A stretch of 64,000 nt of DNA, from NCBI GenBank assembly GCA_902728285.1, contig CACVBU010001205.1, positions 861,309-925,308 of the forward strand, given 5' to 3'. The stretch is from Clytia hemisphaerica (taxonomy: Eukaryota; Cnidaria; Hydrozoa; Leptothecata; Clytiidae). Below, one piece after another: positions 54,118 to 64,000 of this stretch. Made by a program: the position numbers and the translations under genes. Every line of letters starts with the position of its first letter. The stretch's first letter is position 1. The notes beneath the pieces are model-generated. The model searched no databases, had not been told where the DNA came from, and was given only the letters and a program-made list of their open reading frames with translations.

Positions 54118-57100
54118 AAAAAGCACTTTTGACTACCCTGCCAACATTAGTGGAATCGAACAATGGTGTAACTCAGTCGACGATTCTTCTACATACAACG
54201 TCGTCTACATCAGAAAATCAATTGACTTCAAGTACAGATTCCCAGATTCAAGAAATGGCAATATCTACAAGTAATCTTCCATCAGTAATTTCATCAAAAA
54301 CATTGGTAATCAAATCTTCAAAAGTAGATCTTATTACTGCAACCAAAAGCTTTCATGTAGAAAAATCGTCTGCAAAAAGACAAACATCTCTGGTTAAATC
54401 ATCTCAATCGACAGAAAAAACTGATCCTATTTCTACAACCGAAAATTTCAAAGTTGAAACACCTTCTGTAATTATCAAAACTTCGTTAAAGTCATCTCAA
54501 TCGACGGTAAAAGCAGATCCTATAATTGCAACCAGAAGTTTAAAAGTTGAAAAATCTTCTGCAAATATTCAAATGTTATCGAAAACATCTCTGGTTAAAC
54601 CATCTCAATTCACAGAAAAAGCAGACCCTGTTGCTACAACCGTAGGTTTGAAAGTTGAACCATCATCTGCAACAAGACAAACATTCCTGGACAAATCAGC
54701 TCAATTGACAGAAAAAGCAGATCCTATTATTGCAACCAAAAGTTTAAAAGTTGAAAAATCTTCTGCAAGTATTCAAACGTTATCAAAAACATCTCTGGTT
54801 AAACCATCTCAATTCACAGAAAAAGCAGATCCTATTGCTACAACCGAAGGTTTGAAAGTTGAACCTTCGTCTGTATCAAGTCAAACATTCCTGGACAAAT
54901 CATCTCAATCGACAGAAAAAGTAGACCCTATAATCACAACCAGAAGTTTAAAAATTGAAACATTTTCAGGAAATTTTCAAACTCTGTCAAAAACATTCCT
55001 GGACAAATCATCTGAATCCACAGAAAAAGCAGATCCTATAACTACAACAAAAAGTTTAAGAGTTGAAAAATCTTCTGCAAATATTCAAATGTTATCGAAA
55101 ACATCTCTGGTTAAACCATCTCAATTCACAGAAAAAGCAGACCCTGTTGCTACAACCGTAGGTTTGAAAGTTGAACCATCATCTGCAACAAGACAAACAT
55201 TCCTGGACAAATCAGCTCAATTGACAGAAAAAGCAGATCCTATTATTGCAACCAAAAGTTTAAAAGTTGAAAAATCTTCTGCAAGTATTCAAACGTTATC
55301 AAAAACATCTCTGGTTAAACCATCTCAATTCACAGAAAAAGCAGATCCTATTGCTACAACCGAAGGTTTGAAAGTTGAACCTTCGTCTGTATCAAGTCAA
55401 ACATTCCTGGAAAAATCATCTCAATCGACAGAAAAAGTAGACCCTATAATCACAACCAGAAGTTTAAAAATTGAAACATTTTCAGGAAATTTTCAAACTC
55501 TGTCAAAAACATTCCTGGACAAATCATCTGAATCCACAGAAAAAGCAGATCCTATAACTACAACAAAAAGTTTAAGAGTTCAAACATTTTCCGCTGCTAC
55601 ATGGTCAATCTTATCAGTGACCGAACTGGTAAAAACACCAACAGTATTGTTACCAGAGCAGCAATCCTTTACAGAAAAAACATCTCAAATCACACAACCT
55701 ACAACTACAGCTTTCGTTGAATCAAAATCTACCATAACAACACCGATTGTAATTTCATCTGCTGAACCCAAAGTGGAAATGAAGATCTCTTCTCAAATCG
55801 TAAAATCAATACCAATCAAATTCATAGAATCTGGATTTTCTACTGGAATTTTGGAAACAGAAACTTCTACAGAGCCAATTGCAATTATACATTCTAAGCC
55901 CACCACGATAACATCTTCTGGAACTGAATCTTTTAGAACTATACAACTAGAATCTACAAAATCTGCAGCTTTGGAAACAAAATTTGCAACACAATCAACT
56001 GTAATTACACATTCTCAATCCACTAAAAAGGCATCTTCTATAAACATTGAATCTGAATCAGTTATTATAACTTCTATAAAGGCACCTTTGATTGAAGTTA
56101 TACCCTTTCATTTCACAGCGACGACATCTCTTCAAGTCACGGACGTATCTTTTAAACAGCTAAAATATACAAAAAGTTTCTTTGAAAGCGTGCTCGCTTC
56201 TACACCATCGATTGCTATTTCGCCGTCGCAGTCTATCACGACAAAATCTAATCGAAACATTATTGGTACATCCATTATAATGATAAGATCGACATTTCAA
56301 ACAAACACATATGAAGAAAAGTCTATAGACAAATCAACGAGAATTTTGCCATCTCAATCCAATATGAAGAAATCCTCTGTGATAATGGAATCCGAATCAG
56401 AAACTATATCTTTGGGAACCATCGCTGTCCCATCAAAACTGACAGACCACCATACACCATTGCAAGCAACTCCATCAAATAATGTCTTCTCAATAACATC
56501 ATCAGAGCATATTCAATCGCTGGACTCACCAACCATTACATTAATCCAATCGTCATTATTGGAATCGTCAACCCAAACATTAATGAAATTGGAACAAACA
56601 CCAACGATCAAAGAAACAACACCGCTCTCAACATACATCAGAGAAGCAGCTCGACAAACTGCGATAACATCGACTCAATCATCTCATCTTAAACAAAAAA
56701 CAAGTTCAAAAATAGACAACGCAAATCAATCCACATACACCACACCAGACACTGAAATGGTAACACATAAAACAGTACACCCAGATCCTTCAAAATCAAT
56801 AACAAATTCAGTGGTACATCACTCAACATCAACACAATCAATACAGCCAACTACCTCGATTACTATAAATAACATAAAATCCCCGATACAAAGTTCAAAT
56901 CCATCAACAACGAAAATTACCGAACAACCAGCATCGTCTGCAATTACCACACCAACAATAGCACCATCGACGACCTCGATAAATACAGAACCGAAATCCA
57001 CAAAAACCATTACCAAGATCCCTTCTTCGTCACAGTCACAAGTTGCTAACCCATCAGAACCATCCTCTAAAATAACAGAACTTAAACAAAAGATCACGAT

Positions 57101-58352
57101 CTCAGCTAAGGTTTCAACTTCATCAGTCACATCACCAACACTTAAACCTCCAACAATCAAACCGTCCACTAGCTTTGCTCATCCGAATCTTTCGCCATCA
57201 ACAAGTGTAATTACCAATAATGTTGGTGGCAAGATTGAAAACAATAAAGGTAAGTCTTTTTGAATACTTCAGATACAAGGTTGACAGCCTAAAGAATTTC
57301 CGAGAAATGCCCGAAAGATTGTTTTTCTTAAGAGTTAAGAGAAGTATGTGATGCGAATAGATCTCGAAATTCCGCTGCGTTTTGGCAAGTATTAATTATT
57401 GTTAGATTTTACATGTATCAATTGTCTGGCCACTAAGCTCAACAAAGCTCTTTCCGAGGAAATAGTTGTTGTTTAATCAATTTTTAACAAAATCTCCCAA
57501 AAAAAGCGTCACAGTGAAATAAATATGAGTTTCATCCTATTTTATTTTAAAAAATGAAACCGAGATAAAGAAATCAAAGAAAGATTCAAAATAAACAATT
57601 TCTGACCTTCAATTTTGATGACAATCTAAATCCCAAACCCATATTGTATTTGAATCAAGCTTGAAATAAACACGATGAAAGTTAAAATAATTCCAAATGT
57701 TAAAATAATTCCCATACCATGACCTCAAGTTCCAATAAGTAATAGTTATCGGACAGTTGCAAGTACAATATGAGAAATATTTTACGAGTTCCGAGATTTT
57801 TCCGTACAATATTTTCCGAGCCTTTAGGCAAGGAAAATATACGGAAAATCCGGAACGAGTGAAATATTTCCATATTGTACGAGCAAATGTCTGATGTAAC
57901 TGGTTTATCGGTGACCCAAAAAATGCACTTTTTGTCTTGGAGGACACTTTTGTAGCAAAGTGACGTTAGATTGCTTCTACCGCTACAATGCAACAACATC
58001 TTTTCGTCAATTTATATTTTTACATGTAAAATACAAGATATATTGTACTCTTCTTAACCAATCAGATTGCAGATATTTTTTGGATCACCGATAAGGCCGA
58101 AATACATAAAAATTCTTATTTTTTCACATTTTATGAAAATCAACATAATAGTACAGATACAAAAGAACATATATAAAACATACTAAACTGTTCTTTTGTC
58201 GTTTAGGAAACGACACAAGGCTAAAGAGTACTCACATTATCGCAATCATATTTGGAGGAATCGGGCTAGTCATCATGACCATCATTATCGTCATTGTGTT
58301 GTTAAAGAAGTCACAGGCTAAATACAAAATGTCTTCAGAGGTTGCCACATGA
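54118..58352 (+). CDS. second mucin stalk and transmembrane cassette (cassette 2)
   Basis: Two exons: 54,118-57,249 and 58,207-58,352. The first encodes about 1,044 residues, mostly Ser/Thr/Lys, with repeats of S-Q-S/F-T-E-K-A-D-P-I and S-L-K-V-E-K-S-S-A. The second encodes GNDTRLKSTH, the helix IIAIIFGGIGLVIMTIIIVI, then VLLKKSQAKYKMSSEVAT and stop. No signal peptide or own ectodomain exon lies between 50,200 and 54,118. The acceptor phase (AA after a one-base carry) matches the donors at 48,724 and 49,750. It is therefore either an alternative 3' end of the upstream Ig gene or the end of a second gene whose start is unseen. The exon-phase layout is the same as cassette 1, and the transmembrane exons occupy the same position, so the cassettes probably arose by duplication. 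The stalk is about four times longer than in cassette 1. Confidence 0.7.
54545..55576 (+). repeat. recent 516-bp in-frame tandem duplication in the mucin exon
   Basis: The block starting AAAAATCTTCTGCAAATATTC occurs at about 54,550 and again 516 bp later (172 codons, in frame). I see very few differences, for example GACAAA versus GAAAAA at about 54,894 and 55,410. Each block has about five shorter 30-40-residue units (T-E-K-A-D-P-I). Likely length-polymorphic. Confidence 0.85.
57751..57893. mobile_element. hairpin MITE with GTACAATATGAGAAATATTT arms
   Basis: GCAAGTACAATATGAGAAATA and TATTTCCATATTGTACGAGC are inverted, flanked by CGGACAGTT / AATGTCTGA. The centre has TCCGTACAATATTTTCCG and GAAAATATACGGAAAATCCGG. 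It lies in the intron between the cassette-2 stalk and its anchor exon. Confidence 0.65.
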
Positions 58353-58429
58353 TGACCAAATAATCTTATATGATTTTAATTCTCTTTTTTATTTCTAAAG
58401 TAAAAGAAAAGTAGTAGTAGGTTAGTAAC

Positions 58430-58525
58430 CCAGCCGAAACGTTGTTTCAACGTTCATCCAACGTTATGAAAACGTTAGGGACGTAAGATGGATGCCAAAA
58501 CAACTTTGTGTGCCTGTTAGGGATA
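58430..58525. repeat. AACGTT-rich short element, copy 6
   Basis: CCCAGCCGAAACGTTGTTTCAACG at the left, several AACGTT words, and CAACTTTGTGTGCCTGTTAGGG at the right. It lies about 80 bp after the cassette-2 stop codon. Confidence 0.6.
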
Positions 58526-58605
58526 GAGTATCTGATCGAGCTGAGCTTAAGTATTTTTAAATGATATTATTCCGAACCACTTTAAGACTCTGAATAGACT
58601 CGATA

Positions 58606-58873
58606 CACTCTTTTTTATAAGAACCAGTAAATTTTTGATGAAACTCGGCCGTTTTTATTCTTTCACACTTTGAGCCTAAATATGTTCTTATCCTGTTCTT
58701 ATTTCTAGGGCAATATTAAGGTATTTTGGGTTTAGTACTCTATTTTTACTAGGGTTAATCCTTAATTTGTCCTAAGTTCAGCCATTCCAGGCTCAGCACT
58801 GTTCTTAAAATTAATCTTTGGAATTCTGAAGCTCATTGTTCTTATAGAATTATTCCTACGCAAAAAAAGAGTG
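58606..58873. mobile_element. MITE with CACTCTTTTTTATAAGAA ends, copy 3
   Basis: TA then CACTCTTTTTTATAAGAAC at the left; GTTCTTATAGAATT ... CAAAAAAAGAGTG at the right. Shorter (268 bp) and more diverged than the copies at 8901 and 26,033. Confidence 0.6.
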
Positions 58874-60742
58874 AATATGGCATTTATTAAGACAAAAAAT
58901 GATTTATACAACTAAACAATAACTTAACACGAAGATTCTACCAGTTATTCACGCATTGGAGTATGCAGCTCATCATCACAGCTAGAGTATTCATATTTCC
59001 AGATTTCGATTATTATTTGACGCTGTGTAAGAAATCAAAAGTGAGCAATTATCTTAAGAACTTACCCAAAAAGCTAACCTCGAGGTAATTCCCTGTTTTT
59101 ATTGTAATTTATTGTTTTGTCCTTTTTTTCAACGTCTTTCTAACATCTATATATAACGTTAGATGAACGTGGAAGCAACGTACCGTGGGCAATATGGGCT
59201 AGGGTGTAATTTATGTTAAAAATGAGAAATTTGTATATTTTATGTTTATTTATTTGAATTATATAGTTCAAAATATTTATTTCCCCAATTTAATTAATTC
59301 TCTAGATTTACCTAAATATTGTTTGGTTTCCAAAAAATAACTGAAAATTGTACATAAACAATGATAGCCTTTTCTATGGACACTGAAAACGAAAATAAAA
59401 AAATATTCTCTTCGTTAGTCGAAATTAAAATTTTTTTCTATTCCCTACAAATTCTAAAAATACTATCATTGATGATATCCTCATTAATACAACTATCAAC
59501 CCTTAGCGGCGCAAGGAGACTGGTAACTAAAATAAAAAGGAAATTTTTCATGACGACGGTATTGAAAATACAAGCGTAGGAGTGCTCTCGTGAAAAGTGT
59601 AAGATACCCTTTAGACGATGCTAACATCTACAAAAGATAACTGAAAAAGGGAATAATTCAGGAGGCGGGATAAATTTGAAAATGATGGTTAGCGCAGGGC
59701 GGAGTAAAAAGTGGCGGAGGTGTTTACAGTGTTCCAAACTCTACCAACACTTTTTTCCCCGTAAAACGCCCTCACGCCCTGAGTCTTGTATTTTCCCGTG
59801 ATTACTGACCCTCTAATGGACGATAGCCTCCCCTAGATACCCTTGCATTGAGTTTTTACTTGGCCACATATTAAGTGTAATTCTGTCGATAAATTAGCCC
59901 ATTATTTATTTGTACAAGGTCGTTTCTCGTCACACCCCAAAAAAATATATAATAGCCCCTCATTTAAATTTAATAGTATAATTTTACTACAAAAATGAAT
60001 ATACCACTTATAAATATAGTCAATTAATTTTACAAACTAAATTATTAATAGCTTAGTTCAATCCAATTATTTGAAAAATACGTCCCCATATTCTATAATA
60101 CACGAAAAATATATACGACTTGTCAATAAATATAACACTAATTTAAAAATCTATAGAATGGTGCATTAATTTAAGTGTGTTTTATAATTTCGAAACTAAA
60201 AATCCTCGATATATATGTATGTATTCATCATTCTTGTTTCCATAAACAGAGAATTTATGAAAATAGAAATCACCAAAAATATTCAACAACAATTGTTATC
60301 TATAGCAGCAAGATGAAGAAATTTCCACCCAAAACACTAACGCTCTGAAGGTCGGGAAAATTTCTGTAAGGTTAGAATTACGAGATTTTACAAAGGTTTA
60401 CCCGCAAGGGTAGTGGGTAGATATCTTGTTGAAATTAGGGATCAATGCGTGTATGTACGGAAATTAAAACAATATGGTCTTCATCCACTACAAAAACTGC
60501 CAATAAATACTTATCTAAGTGCAGTTGATGTGAGCAAAATAAAAATTTAAAAATAAAATAAATCTCATCTAAATAATTCTATGACCCCGAACAGAAAAAA
60601 TTTAAAAAAATGCAAATATTTAGGCCATCAAGGACGCTAGGGAGAAAACACCTATAAGCAGTTTCCTTTGTTGTACTTTATCAAGGTAAAAACTGATAAG
60701 ATCGTCACCGCCTAACTTAAATCGCCTAACGAAAAGCGTGTT
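58874..60742. other. intergenic, no gene seen
   Basis: An AACGTT-type remnant is at about 59,128-59,190 (AACGTCTTTC, AACGTTAGATGAACGTGG, ATATGGGCTAGG). Otherwise AT-rich, with no exon-like frame. Confidence 0.4.
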
Positions 60743-60966
60743 AAGGTCGGTCTCCACTTGCACGCACTGCGATCGCACCTTTTGGCCTCAACCCTTTTGG
60801 TTCGGAAAAAGATTACGTCGTAAAAATGCAGCGCGCGCTCGAAAAAAATGTTGAATACATTTCAAATTTCTTCAACCGTTACGTCAGATCGCACCATTGT
60901 TTAATTTTTCTTTTGACCAATAGCGTGGAAGCTTTGCTCGAAAAAAGTGCGATTGAGACCGGCCTT
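60743..60966. mobile_element. MITE with AAGGYCGGTCTC ends
   Basis: AAGGTCGGTCTCCACTTG at the left and GAGACCGGCCTT at the right are inverted. GTGCGATTGAGACC mirrors the left GGTCTCCA...GCGATCGCAC. The interior includes GCAGCGCGCGCTCG. About 224 bp. Confidence 0.6.
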
Positions 60967-61409
60967 TGTGGTTGGCTTTAGCCAAAATAAAAATAGAAAA
61001 TGAATAGAAAAGATTACATCAACCATACATAACAATGACAAGTTTGCATAATGACTCATACTAGTAATCCGGGGTTTTGCTTTGTTTTTGGTAGACTGAC
61101 AAATGAAAAATTAACTCTGGCGATATCTAGATTCTATGCTGACAAACTCTTAGCAAATGCAAAGCATTGATTAGCGTAAATATGTACTTGAAGCGGCGAA
61201 CCGAACTTTTCGAACGGCGAACTGTAATTTTTCTCGTGCCTTGGATCGGTGAAATTCGCCGTTCTCCGGGCCTAATAAGACCCCTGAGTACGGCTCATAC
61301 TATGTCAAAGCACAGAGCTAAGACTTAATAGAATTCAAAATAATTTAGTTAGAAAAGCAGAGCAGAAAAAAGGTCATGCACTCGGCCAAACCAAATAAAA
61401 AAGCAAATA

Positions 61410-61415
61410 TTTATT
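61410..61415 (-). terminator. candidate polyadenylation signal of the SLC17 gene
   Basis: AATAAA on the minus strand, 150 bases after the transporter stop codon; a normal distance for a short 3' UTR. Confidence 0.4.
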
Positions 61416-61564
61416 CATCCTCAACCAAACAACTTTTGAGCAGCAGTTTATAGCCCCTCGCCAATACCATTTTCCACTCAATGAGTGACTCAGCATCTTA
61501 AGTGTCGACGAAAAGAAAGGACAGAAAACCAACCAAATAACAGAAATCCATTCACAAACCAGAT

Positions 61565-62395
61565 TTACTCATCCTCCTCGTCAACGCCACTCTTGTTAGC
61601 CAGCAATTCATGACCCTCTTCACCATCATCATTGGTATGGTTGAAGTATTGATTGCCATCAGCCCATTCTTGTTTCTCACCAGACGCAAAGATACAGTAA
61701 AACAATAAACCAAATAAGTAGATTGAAGCAGCAATGAAGAAAACAACTCGCCATTCTTCTTGTGTCTGAAATGTACGAAAACACAATACGAGTTTTATTT
61801 ACTTATTTCTTTTAAGAAATAGGGAATAACGAGGGCCGTGTTGAATAAATAGTTCGATTTCCCACTGTCTTTCGGTTGAAACTATCAAGGCAAGGTATCG
61901 ACGCCACATCTAATACAGAGGGACTCGGATTAAAAAAGCATTTAAAATGATATTCTCTTGACAGGGACAGAGAACTAGCTCAATTTATAGAAGTATCTAT
62001 AAATCATGAAATCTCGATAAAGCGCAAGTTCAAAGTACCTTCAAGTAGATACGGACGTAAACACTTTGCTTAAAAGCGCCAGTGAAAATTATGCTATTAT
62101 GCTAATAACTCCTGTTCTGATAAAAATTGTTTTCATACAAAAAAGCGTGTACAAACCTCATGTGGAGTAATCAACCCGACGACCAATGGACTTATAATAC
62201 CAGGTAGCGTTGCAAAACAATTACTAATACCAAACAAAATGGAGGCATAACGTGGGGCGATATCCAAGTGATTGATTGGAAAACCCGTCCCTGCAAAACC
62301 ACCTAATCCAACAGCTAAGGTCAATCCAATGATTGCCAAGTCCTTATTCTTGGTGTAACCAACGATAACCATAAATAAAGCCTGTGAGAAGAAAC
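61565..62395 (-). CDS. SLC17-family anion transporter, last two exons
   Basis: Exons 62,395-62,157 and 61,765-61,565 join in phase 0 (PHE | TQEEWR). The first reads [56 protein letters not shown] and [14 protein letters not shown]. The second reads [37 protein letters not shown] and an acidic tail ([18 protein letters not shown]). G-F-x-x-x-H-L-D-I-A-P-x-Y-A-x-I-L-x-G-x-x-N and F-A-S-G-E-x-Q-x-W-A are diagnostic of the sialin/VGLUT/phosphate-transporter family (SLC17, major facilitator superfamily); these exons cover roughly TM10 to the C-terminus. The tail lacks an obvious dileucine beyond ELLA, which could serve as an acidic-dileucine sorting signal. Upstream exons are not seen in the remaining 1.6 kb, so they lie outside the window. 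Substrate cannot be told from this part. Confidence 0.9.
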
Positions 62396-63905
62396 CTGTG
62401 TGTGGAAAAATAGAAAAGGAAGTTAAAAGTCATAAGAATTAGACCGAGGCTTGGTTTTTCTTATTATTTGCGATTTTCAAGCTTAACCCTTCGAGCATCT
62501 TCCTATTTTTTTACGAGGGGAAGTACGAGGGGAAGCTTCCTGGGGGAGGGGGGCTCCCCTGAACATCTCAATATTGACAAGTGCTTATGAACTTGAAATT
62601 TAAAATACATTTTATGTGGAGTTCCTTGCAAAATTTGAGCAAAAACAATTTAAATTAAAAGAAGTTAGAGGGGGTTCTACTTTGAGCATTCAAAAAAATG
62701 ATGACATCATCAATGATGTCAAAGATGCCAATTAATATTTTCGCACACTTGCAAAGTTTCAAGTCAATCGGAGAAATATTTCAAAACTTATCAAAAGTTT
62801 TCGTGTTATTCAGGATAGATTCAGCCTCAGACTGAGGCTGGGAAGACTGAGAAGGGTTAAATATTCTTCAATATTCTTGATGTGTTTACTCTGTTCACTT
62901 ATTGACTTAAAACGTTTTTTTCCTTGACTTTAAAGATATCTAAAGGCCGTTTTCTATTCGGCGGAAAACGCAAAGTGCTTTCCGCCTACATTGGTTCATC
63001 TGCGCATGTTTGATCTATAAGCAAGGCGGAATTTGAAGTTTTCTTGGCGGAAAATAAAAAGTTGAGAAAATCCAACTTTTTTTCTTTTCCGCTATCAAAA
63101 TGTCTCAAATTGAACACAAATCGAACATTTCAAATCGAATGTTTTTATTTTCAACCAATCAAATCGCGACAAGAATTAAAATACATTGTCAGCAAAAAAC
63201 ATAAACAAAGGCTCACTTATGACTCTTTTGCTCAGAATGAAAATGAAAATCTTCAATTTCACTGTAAAATTATTGTTTTTTAAAGAACCTTCATTCAAAA
63301 TTAAAATAAAACATAACACATTTTTCTTTAACGATATTTCGACCTCTTACGTGTCTTTTTCAATTAGATGTTTTTCTCCACAAAAAAGAGACGTGAATTG
63401 AATTTGGAGATGTCAAGAACAGTCAAACTTTAATTAAAAATTTCAATGGATTTTGTTTGGAATTATGATATCTCAGATATCTTTATTTTTTTAACTTTAG
63501 AATTCTAATTTTAGATTCTAATCTAATCACTGGATAATGAAAAAACGTATTGTGCTAAATAATACTATATTTCATCCTATCTATATATTTTTGAGCTACC
63601 GTATACACCTTCTGGTTAATTCAACAATCTCACAGTTCTTATTCAAACAAAGAATTCGAAGTTCAAAATCAATATTAGTTCCAAAGAAACATACTTCTCG
63701 TAGAGCATCACACTCTTGAATGGCGAATAATCCACACAGAAAACGTAAAAAAATCTAAAAATGATGCAGAATTGGGAATGTTGGTTGAAACTTTGATCAA
63801 ATAGCTACAATTTAATCCTCATACTTATTGGCTTAGATAAACTGGAAAAATCTGGATTGGTAAGAAAAAAACTACAAAAAAATAATCAAGACTCTACCAG
63901 AAGAA
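62396..63905. other. intron of the SLC17 gene, or intergenic
   Basis: No further transporter exon is visible on the minus strand. A palindromic segment at about 62,945-63,060 (TTCTATTCGGCGGAAAACGC ... TTTTCTTGGCGGAAAATAAA with GCGGAA words in both orientations) and a hairpin CAGCCTCAGACTGAGGCTG at 62,822-62,840 are present. Confidence 0.4.
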
Positions 63906-64000
63906 AATGTTCAGGACAATCTTAACTCTTGTAATCTTTTTTATCATCATCAAACTCGCCCATCAATCTATGCGGCCTGGTAATGAACACATGCTCTTTG
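63906..64000 (+). CDS. possible signal-peptide or signal-anchor exon, runs off the window
   Basis: An ATG in AGAAAATGTTC opens MFRTILTLVIFFIIIKLAHQ, followed by SMRPGNEHMLF, still open at the window end. A short basic start followed by about 14 hydrophobic residues is the form of a secretory signal or a type II membrane anchor. The rest of the protein is not visible. It lies on the opposite strand to the SLC17 gene; if real it may sit inside that gene's intron or mark its boundary. Confidence 0.3.

Noticed and set aside
56819-57169. 116-codon antisense ORF opposite the long mucin exon
   Set aside because: Same compositional effect; no domain-like features, and the sense strand has a much longer spliced frame.
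1-64000. tRNA, rRNA or snRNA genes
   Set aside because: I looked for tRNA-like A/B-box pairs and cloverleaf arms and saw none convincing; a dedicated scan would be needed to exclude them.

Overview
This is an AT-rich (about two-thirds A+T) eukaryotic nuclear segment, almost certainly from an invertebrate animal. The genes have GT-AG introns, most of them phase 1 between extracellular domains. The proteins are of metazoan type: immunoglobulin (Ig) and fibronectin type III (FN3) domains, mucin stalks, a rhodopsin-like receptor fragment, an SLC17 transporter and a filamin repeat. Most of the window is intronic or intergenic DNA packed with short inverted-repeat elements. I could not fix the phylum from the sequence alone.

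Layout. Positions 1-12,800 are mostly transposon debris: a Penelope-like remnant, a 1.67-kb fold-back element with TTA target duplications, palindromic TTTATCTCGAGATAAA minisatellites in opposite orientation around it, and a LINE ORF1 pseudogene with one in-frame stop. One small filamin-repeat ORF lies at 8483-8755. Positions 12,838-15,116 hold a 59-bp satellite with higher-order structure, capped by a fold-back element and followed by the 3' part of a GPCR (15,657-16,136). Positions 16-28 kb are nearly gene-free, with dispersed repeats and fold-backs.

Positions 28.5-36.2 kb (minus strand) carry two adjacent genes that may form one large DNA transposon: an intact 646-residue RNase-H-fold transposase of the CACTA/Transposase_21 type, and downstream a seven-exon gene of 458 codons ending in what looks like a DUF4806 domain. 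Positions 36.9-38.9 kb are a cluster of nested MITEs, two with clean target-site duplications (6 and 8 bp).

Positions 41.4-58.4 kb (plus strand) hold the most interesting locus. Seven exons encode six Ig-like domains in alternating canonical/non-canonical pairs with two FN3 domains. They are followed by two complete 3' cassettes, each made of a Ser/Thr-rich mucin exon and a transmembrane-plus-short-tail exon. Both cassettes start in the same splice phase, so one ectodomain could be joined to either stalk and anchor. Upstream exons, including the signal peptide, are not visible in the window. The last two exons of an SLC17-type transporter lie on the minus strand at 61.5-62.4 kb, and a possible signal-peptide exon runs off the right edge.

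The distinct inverted-repeat families, several present in two or more copies and many inside introns of the Ig gene, suggest recent and varied non-autonomous transposon activity.
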